The position numbers and the translations under genes are program-made. Shown here in pieces: positions 27,289-37,059 of a stretch of 64,000 bases of DNA. Position 1 is the stretch's first letter. Every line of letters starts with the position of its first letter. Source of the DNA: Acinetobacter calcoaceticus (lineage in GTDB: Bacteria; Pseudomonadota; Gammaproteobacteria; Pseudomonadales; Moraxellaceae); the NCBI RefSeq assembly GCF_900520355.1, contig NZ_LS999521.1:3162001-3226000 (forward strand), given 5' to 3'. The notes under the pieces are model-generated. The model was not told the DNA's origin and did no database searches. It saw nothing but the letters and a program-made list of their open reading frames with translations.

Positions 27289-28788
27289 TTAAGCTTGTTG
27301 TTTTTTGATAAACAAGTACTTACGAACGATTGGCAAGATTACTAACAATCCTGACATGATCCAAAGCCCCATACTGATGTTACTGCTCCACAAGATGCCA
27401 AGTTCCCCTTGAGAAATCGACAAGGCACGGCGTAAATTTGATTCCATCAACTCTCCAAGTACGAAACCGAGAATCAGCGGTGCTAATGGGAAATCAAATT
27501 TTCGTAAAATATATCCAAATACACCCAAGCCCATACATAACAACAAGTCAAAGATATTGCTATGAATAGCATACACCCCAACAAAGCTGACACTTGCAAT
27601 GATCGGGATCAGAATATAATTAGGAATACTTAACATGCGGGCAAAGAAACCCACCAGTGGCAAGTTCAATACCAACAGAATGATATTACCCACCATTAAA
27701 GATGCAATCAGTGACCACACCAGTACAGGTTGCTGAACAAATAACTGTGGACCTGGTGTTATGTTGTACATAAGCAACGCGCCCATCATCACCGCAGTCG
27801 TCCCCGAGCCTGGCACACCTAGTGTCAACATTGGTACAAATGAACCACAAGCTGCTGCGTTATTAGCACTTTCGGGTGCAGCAAGCCCACGTAAGTCACC
27901 TTTACCAAATTTGCTACTATCCTTTGCCATTTTTCGTTCAGTGGTATAAGCCATTGCACTTGCAACTGTTGCACCTGCTCCAGGAAGAATGCCCAAGAAG
28001 AAGCCAATCACTGAACTGCGAATAATAGTAAATAAAGAGAAAAAGAACTCTTTGAGATTAAAAAGTGAACGTTTCCCTTGCTTTAATGCAACGTTACCAA
28101 TCGTGGTACGTTCAAGCAATAATAAAATTTCACTTACACTAAATAAGCCAATAACCAAAGTAGTAAAAGCAATTCCGTCACTTAAACCCACGCTATTAAA
28201 AGTAAAGCGATACACACCTGTAATTGCATCCATTCCCACAGTTGAAAGCGCTAAGCCCATGAGTGCCATAATTAAGGTTTTAAATGGTTGTGTACTGACT
28301 AAACCTGTTAAACAGACAATTGCAAAGACCATCAGGGCAAAATATTCAGCTGGACCAAAGGCAATTGCCCATTTCGCCAATATAGGAGCGAACAATACAA
28401 TCCCGATAAAGGCAACAGTACTCCCAACAAAGGAACTGACCGATGACAAAGACAGTGCGATTCCGGCTTTTCCTTGCTGTGCCAATGGATAACCATCTAG
28501 CGTGGTCATAATTGCCCCAGCATCTCCGGGTACATTTAATAAAATTGCTGAAATACGTCCGCCATATTCACAGCCCAAATAAACTGCTGCCAATAAAATC
28601 AAGGCACTATCTACGGGTAAACCTAAGGCGTAAGCAAACGGCAATAAAATTGCCACACCATTAATTGGACCTAAACCTGGCAATAACCCTACAATTGTTC
28701 CAATAAATGCGCCAATAAAGGCAATTAGAAGATTCTGCGGTTGCAAGGCAACCTCAAACCCCATCATTAAAAAATTTAATACATCCAT
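27289..28788 (-). CDS. tctA: Tripartite tricarboxylate transporter, large permease TctA
   Basis: 499 residues, about 11-12 hydrophobic helices, with the TctA signature GLLPGLGPINGVAILLP near residues 38-54 and the internal repeat LGILPGAGATVASAMAY. It forms the main transmembrane channel with TctB, using TctC to capture carboxylates in the periplasm. It lies 12 bp after tctB. Substrate is probably citrate, aconitate or tricarballylate, judging by the tcu genes nearby. Confidence 0.93.
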   Translation of the reverse strand: MDVLNFLMMGFEVALQPQNLLIAFIGAFIGTIVGLLPGLGPINGVAILLPFAYALGLPVDSALILLAAVYLGCEYGGRISAILLNVPGDAGAIMTTLDGYPLAQQGKAGIALSLSSVSSFVGSTVAFIGIVLFAPILAKWAIAFGPAEYFALMVFAIVCLTGLVSTQPFKTLIMALMGLALSTVGMDAITGVYRFTFNSVGLSDGIAFTTLVIGLFSVSEILLLLERTTIGNVALKQGKRSLFNLKEFFFSLFTIIRSSVIGFFLGILPGAGATVASAMAYTTERKMAKDSSKFGKGDLRGLAAPESANNAAACGSFVPMLTLGVPGSGTTAVMMGALLMYNITPGPQLFVQQPVLVWSLIASLMVGNIILLVLNLPLVGFFARMLSIPNYILIPIIASVSFVGVYAIHSNIFDLLLCMGLGVFGYILRKFDFPLAPLILGFVLGELMESNLRRALSISQGELGILWSSNISMGLWIMSGLLVILPIVRKYLFIKKQQA

Positions 28789-28800
28789 ATCGGGTCATCC

Positions 28801-29244
28801 TTAACCAAAAAATCCAAGTGGTAATGGCACATCCAAGAAACGGTCAAACATATAGTAGGTACTCATGCTAAGTACCAAACCTGTCACCAAAACCGGTATG
28901 GTTTTGCCATGGAAAAGTTTGCCCAGTGCAATGGTCATTAATAGAGTTGCAACAATAAAGCCTAGCCATTCAAAAACTAATGCATATAACGTTAAAGCCA
29001 CCGCACACAACGCTAACTTAACGACTAAGTGTTTTGTCCACCCCAACTCAACGGGTTCAAACATAATGGCCGGTCGAATAGTTAGATACGCTGCACTCGC
29101 TGTAATTAACCCCATTAATAAAATAGGAAAAGCTTTAGGGCCTACTGGATCGTAGGAGATTGGGGCTTCAAAATTGCTTGCATGAATCAACAAAAATAAT
29201 CCGCAAACCGTAATAATGGCCGTAAGAATCCGTTCAGATTTCAT
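28801..29244 (-). CDS. tctB: Tripartite tricarboxylate transporter, small permease TctB
   Basis: 147 residues with four hydrophobic helices and the family motif YDPVGPKAFPILL near residue 31. It partners TctA in the inner membrane. It lies between tctC and tctA on the same strand with short gaps. Confidence 0.9.
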   Translation of the reverse strand: MKSERILTAIITVCGLFLLIHASNFEAPISYDPVGPKAFPILLMGLITASAAYLTIRPAIMFEPVELGWTKHLVVKLALCAVALTLYALVFEWLGFIVATLLMTIALGKLFHGKTIPVLVTGLVLSMSTYYMFDRFLDVPLPLGFFG

Positions 29245-29301
29245 CCTCTATCCTCAAAAAAAAGCTGAGCTGAAAAATAGCTTCCCTGCTCAGCCTGTTT
29301 G

Positions 29302-30294
29302 CTATTTTGATAATTTATATTCTTGCGACAACTGACGCATTTCTTCAGTCTGCTTATATACATAGGCAGTGAGTTCTTCACCCGTCAGCTGAAATGGGAG
29401 TAAATCTTGATTGTTACGTACTGCCTCAAATTTCTGGTTTGCCATCATTTTATCAAAGGCATTTTTCCACCAGCCATAGGCTTCATCACTGACCTGTGGT
29501 CCCATATAGAAACCACGAATTACCGGCCACTCTATGTCATAGCCTTGCTCTTTTGCGGTAGGTAATTTTGAGAACTTCCCGTCTAAACGCTTGTTTGCAA
29601 AAACTGCCAAAACCCGAATATCGCCAGACTCTAGGTATGAACTTACTTCACTGATATTCCCTACCCCAACTTGAATATGCTGTCCCAGTAATGAAGTCAG
29701 TACTTCCCCACCACCTTCAAGTGCAACAAATCTTAAATTGGCCGGACTAATACCTGCTTTTTTTGCCAACATGGCTGTTTGCATCCAGTCTTGACCACCC
29801 ACACTTCCAGCACCACCAAAGCTAAGTGCTTTTGGGTTTTCTCGTAGTACTTTCATCAAGTCATCAAGGTTTTTCAGCGGTGAGTCTTTATGTACCGAAA
29901 CCAAACCATAATCGACGGCGACCCCAGACAACCATTTCACATCTTTTTCAGTGAAGTTTCCGAATTTTCCTTGTGCCAAGTTCAAGAGTGAACCAGTCGA
30001 AAATGCAACCACGGCATCATTGTTAGCAGGATCACTGTTTACGATCTTATTATAGGCTACGGCACCTACCCCGCCTGGCATATAGGTTACGCGTATTGGG
30101 TCTTTGAGCTGGTCTGTTTGTTTAAAGCCAGATTGGATTAATTTACAAGTCATATCAAACCCACCACCCGGCTTTGCTGGGGCTATACATTCCGGACGTT
30201 TTGGCTGACCAGCCTCTTTAGAAGCATTTCCTGAACCACACCCAGCCATTGTCACACTGACGCATGTTAATGCGAGTAAAGTTAAATTTTTCAT
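29302..30294 (-). CDS. tctC: Tripartite tricarboxylate transporter, substrate-binding lipoprotein TctC
   Basis: 330 residues from the ATG at 30294, preceded by AAGGATG; the longer frame to 30378 is rejected. Signal peptide ends in the lipobox VTMAGC, so the protein is probably a lipoprotein. TctC/Bug-family fold motifs: IAPAKPGGGFDMTCKLI, VTYMPGGVGAVAYNKIV and SFGGAGSVGGQDWMQTAML. It captures a carboxylate for TctAB. It is the first gene of the tctC-tctB-tctA-AbrB-porin set. Confidence 0.92.
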   Translation of the reverse strand: MKNLTLLALTCVSVTMAGCGSGNASKEAGQPKRPECIAPAKPGGGFDMTCKLIQSGFKQTDQLKDPIRVTYMPGGVGAVAYNKIVNSDPANNDAVVAFSTGSLLNLAQGKFGNFTEKDVKWLSGVAVDYGLVSVHKDSPLKNLDDLMKVLRENPKALSFGGAGSVGGQDWMQTAMLAKKAGISPANLRFVALEGGGEVLTSLLGQHIQVGVGNISEVSSYLESGDIRVLAVFANKRLDGKFSKLPTAKEQGYDIEWPVIRGFYMGPQVSDEAYGWWKNAFDKMMANQKFEAVRNNQDLLPFQLTGEELTAYVYKQTEEMRQLSQEYKLSK

Positions 30295-31088
30295 GTTACA
30301 TACATCCTTATAACGTTTTGCTCTATTCATATTTTGATTTTTACCAATCGCCATAATCGACCTCCTTGGCACGATCATGTTTACCGGTTTTTAGTTTTAA
30401 TCTTGTGTTTTGAAATGCGCTCTTTCACAGCGAACTTCAGCAATGCTGCGTTACTATAAAAATTACGAATCAACCGACTAAAAGAAATAGCTAAGTGGAG
30501 GGAAAGTTATGACAATCACCAGATCTATAATGAGTAATTAAAACCTTTGCAAAAATATCCAAAAATACTGGTTTTAATTAATACTGATGAATAACAATAA
30601 GATAATAAAAAAGTAATCTATTGAGTTGTCTTTTACATATCCATGCTATGGGTAACGTTTAATATTCAAATAAATAAACCTATTTACCCAATCTTTCCTT
30701 CTGACCAAGTGAGCAAAATACTCATACGTTTTTCCAATAGTTATTTAATCAGGTACGCTTCTTCATAATTTGCAAACCCATCATATTTTTTAATGCATCA
30801 TGCATTTAATGCTCTCCCTTTCTAATTTGAGGAGATTAAAGCACAGAATAAGAAATCATCGTGATACCAACAATTTAAAGGGGGCATTAGTAAAATTAAA
30901 TAGGCTTAAAAATCCAAGCAAAGGGAGTGAGAGAAACTGAAAAGGATCGTTTTATTATTCTTAGAATATAAAGTTAAAGATCACTTTTATGAGAATGGAT
31001 AATTATTTATAAGAGAATATACAGCTGTTAATATACAAAAAATCTATGAAAATTTGGCGCTTACTAAAATTAATACGGACATTTATAT
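30295..31088. promoter_or_regulatory. Divergent regulatory region between tctC and LysR gene
   Basis: 794 bp without a convincing gene. It holds a perfect palindrome AATGCAT-C-ATGCATT (30792-30806) and, on the minus strand, CTCTCACTCCCT (30922-30933), the motif also found upstream of tcuC and, in a variant form, of tcuA. Promoters for tctC (minus) and LysR (plus) must lie here. Confidence 0.55.
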
Positions 31089-32018
31089 ATGGAAATCAAG
31101 CAAATAAAGTATTTTTTGACGGTCGTTGAAGCAGGCAGTATTGGTAAAGCAGCCCAAAAACTTGATGTTGGTGCTTCAGCAATTAGTCAACAAATTAGTA
31201 AACTAGAACAAGAGTTAAGCATTCGCTTGCTGCAGCGTAATGCCTTTGGCGTCACACCTACTCCTGCTGGTCTCGCCTTTTTAAAACATTCTCAACTCAT
31301 TTTACGACAGATTAACTTTGCTGTTGATGCTGCTCACTCTGCAAGGCTTTCAGGCCATGTCAGCTTAGGTTTTCCACCCACCATTACCGCCTTAATTGGC
31401 ATCCCTTTAATGAAATTAATGTCTGAACGTTATCCAGATATTCGTCTAGAGATTGTCGAAACACTGTCGGGTAACCTGATTCAATCCATTAATTCGCGTC
31501 AGCTTGATATTGCCATTATTTTTACCAATGAAATTGATAAGCAATGGTCAATACAACCATTGGTACGCGAGCAAATGTATTTAATGGCACGAAAAGAAGT
31601 ACTAGAAAAATACGGTCTTGCCGAATGCATCAAAAGTGGAATTATTCAGTCTCAACAAATTGGTGACATTCCTTTAGTGCTGCCACGCCAGCGTCACAGT
31701 TTAAGAAAATTACTTGAACACAAGATTGGACAGCTTAATGTCGTCTATGAAATTGATGGTCTACACTTACTCATGGATAGCCTGATTCATCTTGAACTTG
31801 CCAGCGTCCGCCCCGGAAGTGCTTGTCTGCAAGAATACAAACATAAGCTTCAATTGCTCAAATTGGTTGATCCAGAAGTTGAACGAATCAATTACTTGGT
31901 TAGCCTTGCCGAAGAAGAATTATCCCCTGCGGCACTCGCTGCTAAGTCAGCAATTAAAGCGTGTGTGAAAGAGCTTATTCAAAATCAAATCTGGCCTTGT
32001 TCTGAAATTATTTTATAA
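31089..32018 (+). CDS. LysR-family regulator of the tricarboxylate block (paralog 1)
   Basis: 309 residues. N-terminal helix-turn-helix: IKYFLTVVEAGSIGKAAQKL, GASAISQQISKLEQEL. It is clearly paralogous to the LysR at 34620-35549: same length, and more than half the residues look identical by eye. It is divergent from tctC and upstream of tcuC. By analogy with TcuR it probably responds to a tricarboxylate. Which paralog controls which transporter cannot be told. Confidence 0.92.
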   Translation: MEIKQIKYFLTVVEAGSIGKAAQKLDVGASAISQQISKLEQELSIRLLQRNAFGVTPTPAGLAFLKHSQLILRQINFAVDAAHSARLSGHVSLGFPPTITALIGIPLMKLMSERYPDIRLEIVETLSGNLIQSINSRQLDIAIIFTNEIDKQWSIQPLVREQMYLMARKEVLEKYGLAECIKSGIIQSQQIGDIPLVLPRQRHSLRKLLEHKIGQLNVVYEIDGLHLLMDSLIHLELASVRPGSACLQEYKHKLQLLKLVDPEVERINYLVSLAEEELSPAALAAKSAIKACVKELIQNQIWPCSEIIL

Positions 32019-32036
32019 AAGGTCATTAATTATATT

Positions 32037-32090
32037 AAACACCCAATTAATTTTGCCCTCTCACTCCCTCCTGCTTTTTGAGATTACATT
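32037..32090 (+). promoter_or_regulatory. Putative LysR-regulated promoter element upstream of tcuC
   Basis: Sequence after paralog 1 that begins AACACCCA, contains CTCTCACTCCCT (32058-32069) and ends in GATTACATT. A similar stretch follows paralog 2 (35573-35625), just before tcuA. Confidence 0.5.
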
Positions 32091-32294
32091 TTCGTCCGAA
32101 TGATAAGTGGTTTTCTGTTTATCGAAATATAGATGTGTAGTTTGAACTGGAAACAAGACATCACATTTTCTACGAAGGGTCTCTCTAAATCTCATCTCAA
32201 ACCCATTTTTATTTAGGTTTATTGATTGAACCGATTTAGGTCCGACCTCGAAAATCGTGAATGTTTCCATTCTGTCAGGCCAAGGAGGTCTTCA

Positions 32295-33605
32295 ATGGAT
32301 GTCGTGAATAACCCTAGGGCTACTTTAAAAAAAATATTAAATGTAACGAGTGGCAACTTTTTAGAACAGTACGATTTTTTTCTTTTTGGTTTCTATGCCA
32401 CTTATATCGCAGCAAAATTTTTCCACTCTGAAAATGAATATGTCTCTTTAATGATGACATTTACCGTATTTGCTGCGGGCTTTCTTATGCGCCCTCTTGG
32501 CGCTATTTTCTTGGGTGCTTATGTCGACAGAGTTGGACGACGTAAAGGTCTTATTGTGACCTTAAGCCTTATGGCAATCGGAACCATCTTAATTACCTTT
32601 GTGCCAGGTTATGAAACCATTGGTATTATTGCGCCAATTTTGGTGGTGATTGGACGCCTATTGCAAGGCTTCTCGGCAGGCGTTGAATCTGGCGGTGTTT
32701 CTATTTATTTAGCTGAAATTGCAACAGATAAAAACCGTGGATTTATCACAAGCTGGCAGTCTGGCAGCCAACAAATTGCGGTTGTGTTTGCTGCATTACT
32801 TGGCTATTGGCTTAACACCATTTTAACTACTGCTCAAGTGGGCGAATGGGGCTGGCGTATTCCGTTCTTAATTGGCTGTTTGATTATTCCTTTAATCTTT
32901 TTATTCCGCCGTACTTTAGAAGAAACCGAAGACTTTAAAGCTCAAAAAACTCATCCAACTTCTAAAGAGATTTTCAGCACACTGGTGAGCAACTGGCGTA
33001 TTGTGCTTGCCGGTATGATGATGAGTGCCATGACCACAACAACGTTCTACTTTATTACGGTTTACACAACAGTATATGCAAAACGTACTTTAGAAATGTC
33101 GGTAACCGATAGCCTTTTAGCGACTGTATTTGTTGGTTTGTCGAATTTCTTCTGGTTGCCAATTGGTGGTTTACTTTCAGACAAAATTGGCCGTCGTCCT
33201 ATTTTAGTCGGTATTACTACCCTTGCCATATTTACAACTTATCCAGTTTTAAGCTGGTTAGTAAGTGATATTAGTTTTTCTAACCTCCTCATTACGCTTG
33301 CGTACTTCTCATTTTTCTTTGGTATGTACAACGGAACTATGGTGGCAACACTAGCCGAAGTGATGCCAAAACGTGTACGTACAGTCGGCTTCTCTTTAGC
33401 GTTTAGTCTTGCAGCCGCTATTTTTGGTGGCATGACCCCCATTGCCTGTACATATCTTGTTGAAAACACGGGTAATGCAAGTGCACCAGCATTCTGGCTG
33501 ATGTTAGCTGCGGTATGTAGCCTCATCTCAAGCTTATATCTATGCCGCGGTTCTCAACAGAAAAATTCTGAAGCAATTGCTGAACCTGTGAAGGTTAGCG
33601 CTTAA
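32295..33605 (+). CDS. tcuC: MFS tricarballylate/citrate-type proton symporter
   Basis: 436 residues from the ATG at 32295, preceded by a consensus AAGGAGGT (32282-32289). Twelve hydrophobic helices; the metabolite:H+ symporter signatures are [20 protein letters not shown] and the loop 2-3 motif [13 protein letters not shown]. It is related to TcuC/CitA carriers. It is followed by the aconitate isomerase-like gene (88-bp gap). Assignment to tricarballylate or aconitate rests on the neighbouring tcuA and tcuB. Confidence 0.85.
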   Translation: MDVVNNPRATLKKILNVTSGNFLEQYDFFLFGFYATYIAAKFFHSENEYVSLMMTFTVFAAGFLMRPLGAIFLGAYVDRVGRRKGLIVTLSLMAIGTILITFVPGYETIGIIAPILVVIGRLLQGFSAGVESGGVSIYLAEIATDKNRGFITSWQSGSQQIAVVFAALLGYWLNTILTTAQVGEWGWRIPFLIGCLIIPLIFLFRRTLEETEDFKAQKTHPTSKEIFSTLVSNWRIVLAGMMMSAMTTTTFYFITVYTTVYAKRTLEMSVTDSLLATVFVGLSNFFWLPIGGLLSDKIGRRPILVGITTLAIFTTYPVLSWLVSDISFSNLLITLAYFSFFFGMYNGTMVATLAEVMPKRVRTVGFSLAFSLAAAIFGGMTPIACTYLVENTGNASAPAFWLMLAAVCSLISSLYLCRGSQQKNSEAIAEPVKVSA

Positions 33606-33693
33606 AACAACTACTTAACCTGAAATTTTACTGAACAGTACGGCAGACCCTAAGTCACCGTACTGTGCTCTTTTACAATTAAAGTGAGGCACT

Positions 33694-34488
33694 ATGAAAA
33701 AGTCCCCTATCTTCAAAACTATTTGCTTAGCTGGTGCGGGCTTAGTATCTACTTTTGTTAATGCAGATACACTCGAAGTGATTAGCTCAGGTGGTTTTTA
33801 CTCATCTATGGAAAAACTCATTCCAATATTTGAAAAGCAAACTGGCCATACCGTACACCTCTCGTCTGGTTCATCCATGGGTGCATCACCAACGGCAATC
33901 CCAAATCGACTCGATCGTGGTGAACATTTTGATGTGGTGGTGTTAGCTGCTCCTGAACTAAACAAGCTTGCAGAAAAGGGTTATGTAGACCCAAATTCAC
34001 AAAGTGCTTTAGTTAATTCAAGCATTGGCATGGCTATTCCTAAAGGTGCCCCAAAACCAGACATTAGTTCTGCTGCAAAATTCGAAAAGGTTTTATTAAA
34101 TGCAAAGCACATAGGCTATTCAGCAAGTGCAAGCGGCACGCATCTTGAAAAGAATGTTTTCCCAAGCTTCCCGTCTGTGGAATACAAAGTAATTTCTGGT
34201 AAAGCGGAAAAAGTGGTAGGTGACCGCGTTGCAAAGCGTATCGCCGAAGGCCAGTTTGATATTGGTTTCCAACAAATTAGTGAAATCAAACCTTTTACTG
34301 GCAAATATGGACAAGTTGAGTTAGTGGGGCCAATTCCTGCACCTTATCAAAAAGTCACCATTTTTGCGGCTGGTATTGGTAAAAATTCTGAACATAAAAA
34401 AGTGGCAAAAGAATTAATCCAGTTTGTGAAATCACCACAAGCAACACAAATTATTGAAGAACAAGGTCTTGAGCAGGTCAAACAATAA
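33694..34488 (+). CDS. ais: Aconitate isomerase-like periplasmic protein (ModA-type fold)
   Basis: 264 residues with a signal peptide ending near FVNA (about residue 24). The fold is that of molybdate-type solute-binding proteins: VISSGGFYSSMEKLIPIFEKQ, HLSSGSSMGASPTAIPNRLD, FDVVVLAAPELNKLAEKGYV. There is no partner ABC permease or ATPase here. A ModA-like protein encoded beside tcu genes in Pseudomonas sp. WU-0701 was shown to be aconitate isomerase, which converts trans- to cis-aconitate. By context this gene is the likely equivalent; a plain binding-protein role remains possible. Confidence 0.65.
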   Translation: MKKSPIFKTICLAGAGLVSTFVNADTLEVISSGGFYSSMEKLIPIFEKQTGHTVHLSSGSSMGASPTAIPNRLDRGEHFDVVVLAAPELNKLAEKGYVDPNSQSALVNSSIGMAIPKGAPKPDISSAAKFEKVLLNAKHIGYSASASGTHLEKNVFPSFPSVEYKVISGKAEKVVGDRVAKRIAEGQFDIGFQQISEIKPFTGKYGQVELVGPIPAPYQKVTIFAAGIGKNSEHKKVAKELIQFVKSPQATQIIEEQGLEQVKQ

Positions 34489-34619
34489 AAGCTATAAAAG
34501 GCAACGTCTTGAGGTGATGTTGCCTCTACTCTATTGCCGGTTTACTCAAAGCAATAGAACAAAATATATAGTAATAAACCAGTGTAGAATCATCAATAAA
34601 GGTTAATGTAGTATTTACC

Positions 34620-35549
34620 GTGGAACTCAAACAGTTAAAGTATTTTATTGCAGTGATCGAGTCAGGAAGCTTGGGTAAAGCTGCAAAAAATCTCGATATT
34701 GGAACTTCTGCATTAAGTCAGCAAATCTCAAAATTAGAAAGCGAGCTTTCCATTCGCCTTTTACAACGTACCGCTCTGGGTACAGTTCCCACCCCTGCGG
34801 GTTTGGCTTTTTTTCAACAGGTTCAACTTGCGCTTAGACACCTAGACCATGCCGTAGATTCTGCACATTCTTCACGCTTAAGTGGCCACGTCACCGTGGG
34901 GTTTTCGCCGAGTGTCGCGACTGTTATAGGCACACATTTTTTAAAGCTCATGAGGAATCGTTACCCCGACATTAAAGTCCGTTTAATTGAAGGCTTATCG
35001 GGCGATCTCAAAACATTGGTCAATGCAAGACAACTCGATGTTGCAATTATCTTTAGCGACGATGTCGACCCGCAGTGGGCCATACAGCCTCTAGTCAAAG
35101 AGCAAATGTTTTTAATCTCGCCTAAAGAAGTGCTGAGCCAGTACCATCTTGACAGCTGTATCGACACTCAAACCATTACCCATCCACAACTGAAAGAACT
35201 TCCGCTTATTTTACCAAGCCAACGACATGGACTGCGCTTGTTGCTCGAACAGAAAATTCATCAACTTAAAGTCGCCTATGAAATTGATGGGCTACATTTG
35301 CTAATGGAAAGTATTAGCCATCTAGAAATGGCAACCATCCAACCTGCGGGTGCAGCATTAAACTCTCGGCAAGACTTATGTTTGCTACGCATTGTAGAAC
35401 CTGCCATTGAACGTATTAACTATTTAATTAGTCTCTCTGAAGAAGAAATTTCGCCTGCCACTTTAGCCACTAAAGTGGTGATTCGAGCCTGTGTCACCAA
35501 CTTAGTTAATGAAAAATGCTGGCCCGGTGCGGAACTCATAAACACTTAA
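34620..35549 (+). CDS. tcuR: LysR-family regulator, TcuR-like (paralog 2)
   Basis: 309 residues from a GTG at 34620; alignment with paralog 1 supports this start (MELKQLKYFIAVIESGSLGK against MEIKQIKYFLTVVEAGSIGK). Helix-turn-helix residues about 18-50. It stands just upstream of tcuA on the same strand and is probably its activator, as TcuR is in Salmonella. The symbol is by position and is tentative. No strong Shine-Dalgarno is seen before the GTG. Confidence 0.85.
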   Translation: MELKQLKYFIAVIESGSLGKAAKNLDIGTSALSQQISKLESELSIRLLQRTALGTVPTPAGLAFFQQVQLALRHLDHAVDSAHSSRLSGHVTVGFSPSVATVIGTHFLKLMRNRYPDIKVRLIEGLSGDLKTLVNARQLDVAIIFSDDVDPQWAIQPLVKEQMFLISPKEVLSQYHLDSCIDTQTITHPQLKELPLILPSQRHGLRLLLEQKIHQLKVAYEIDGLHLLMESISHLEMATIQPAGAALNSRQDLCLLRIVEPAIERINYLISLSEEEISPATLATKVVIRACVTNLVNEKCWPGAELINT

Positions 35550-35556
35550 GCCATTA

Positions 35557-35577
35557 GTGTTTATTTTTAATAAACAC
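35557..35577. terminator. Hairpin after LysR paralog 2
   Basis: Perfect 9-bp stem GTGTTTATT / AATAAACAC with a TTT loop directly after the regulator stop. There is no U-run downstream; it may be a weak terminator or part of the tcuA operator region. Confidence 0.4.
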
Positions 35578-35625
35578 CCATTCAAGCTTAGCCTCTCACT
35601 TCACCCTCCCTTTTAAAGCTACATT
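35573..35625 (+). promoter_or_regulatory. Putative LysR-regulated promoter element upstream of tcuA
   Basis: Begins AACACCCA, contains CCTCTCACT (35592-35600) and ends GCTACATT, about 28 bp before the tcuA start. It resembles 32037-32090 upstream of tcuC. Confidence 0.5.
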
Positions 35626-35652
35626 AGCCCTAGCTGAGAAAGGGAGAAATCT

Positions 35653-37059
35653 ATGCATGATGTGATTGTAATTGGTGGTGGGAATGCCGCACTGTGTGCC
35701 GCGCTCACTGCAAAGGAAAATGGCGCTTCTGTGCTGGTGCTAGAAGCAGCGCCTAAAGAATGGCGTGGTGGTAATTCACAACACACCCGTAACCTTCGCT
35801 GCATGCATGACGCTCCCCAGGATGTATTGGTTGATGTCTACTCAGAAGAAGAATATTGGCAAGATCTGCTTAAAGTAACTGCTGGAAAAACCAATGAACA
35901 CTTAGCACGACTTGTAATTCGTAGCACAGCAACCTGCCGCGACTGGATGCGTAAACATGGCGTGAATTTTCAGCCGCCGCTATCGGGTGCTTTACATGTT
36001 GCACGTACCAATGCATTTTTTATGGGTGGCGGTAAAGCCCTCATTAATGCGTATTACCGTAGTGCCCAAGCGCTTGGCATCGAAATTTTATACAACACAA
36101 AAATTAAAGATCTAAAGTTAAACCAAGGACAGTTTGAAGCAGCGATTGCTGAAGATGGTCGTGTGTTTAAAGCAAAAAGCTGTGTATTGACCGCAGGTGG
36201 TTTTGAGTCAAATCTAGAATGGTTAAGAGAAGCATGGGGACAAAATGAAAATGGCGAATGGCCTGCCGATAATTTCATTATTCGTGGTACTCGCTTTAAT
36301 CAAGGCAACTTACTTAAATTTATGATGGATCAAGGCGCCGATATTATTGGTGATCCATCGCAATCACACTGCGTAGCCGTAGATGCACGAGCACCCTTAT
36401 ATGACGGCGGCATTTGTACCCGAATTGACTGCGTTTCATTGGGTATTGTGGTCAATAACAAAGCCGAACGTTTTTACGATGAAGGCGAAGACTTCTGGCC
36501 AAAACGTTATGCGATTTGGGGCCGCCTTGTTGCCAAACAGCCTCAGCAAATTGCCTATTCAATTATTGACTCAAAAGCGATTGGTCGTTTTATGCCACCT
36601 GTGTTTGCGGGTGTAAAAGCTCACAGCATTCAAGAGTTAGCCGAAAAAATCGGGCTAGATGCAAAAACCTTATGCCACACCGTAGAAGAGTTTAACCAAT
36701 CTTGCGTGCAAGGCACCTTTAACCATACCGTTTTAGATGACTGCACTACCGAAAATATTGTGCCCAACAAAACCCACTGGGCCGTTCCACTTGATCGCCC
36801 ACCTTTCTATGCCTATGCCCTCAAACCCGGCATTACCTTTACCTATTTAGGTTTAAAAGTCGAAGACGATGCTGCTGTGCGTTTTAACAATAAAGCTAGC
36901 CGCAACCTGTTTGTCGCAGGTGAAATGATGGCAGGTAACGTACTCGGTCAGGGTTATACCGCAGGCGTTGGCATGTCGATCGGGACGACGTTTGGGCGAA
37001 TTGCCGGAAAAAATGCAGCCCACTATGCACTTTCACAAGGAGTTGAACATGAATGCTAA
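35653..37059 (+). CDS. tcuA: FAD-dependent tricarballylate dehydrogenase
   Basis: 468 residues. N-terminal dinucleotide-binding motif VIGGGNAALCAALTA (6-20) for FAD. Fumarate reductase/succinate dehydrogenase flavoprotein-like features: GGNSQHTRNLRC and, near the C-terminus, GEMMAGNVLGQGYTAGVGM. TcuA oxidises tricarballylate to cis-aconitate and passes electrons to TcuB. AAAGGGAGAA precedes the ATG. It overlaps tcuB by 11 bp. Confidence 0.9.
   Translation: MHDVIVIGGGNAALCAALTAKENGASVLVLEAAPKEWRGGNSQHTRNLRCMHDAPQDVLVDVYSEEEYWQDLLKVTAGKTNEHLARLVIRSTATCRDWMRKHGVNFQPPLSGALHVARTNAFFMGGGKALINAYYRSAQALGIEILYNTKIKDLKLNQGQFEAAIAEDGRVFKAKSCVLTAGGFESNLEWLREAWGQNENGEWPADNFIIRGTRFNQGNLLKFMMDQGADIIGDPSQSHCVAVDARAPLYDGGICTRIDCVSLGIVVNNKAERFYDEGEDFWPKRYAIWGRLVAKQPQQIAYSIIDSKAIGRFMPPVFAGVKAHSIQELAEKIGLDAKTLCHTVEEFNQSCVQGTFNHTVLDDCTTENIVPNKTHWAVPLDRPPFYAYALKPGITFTYLGLKVEDDAAVRFNNKASRNLFVAGEMMAGNVLGQGYTAGVGMSIGTTFGRIAGKNAAHYALSQGVEHEC

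Noticed and set aside
33694..34488. Molybdate ABC transporter component
   Set aside because: No permease or ATPase gene is adjacent and the tcu context fits aconitate isomerase better; binding of an anion is still possible.
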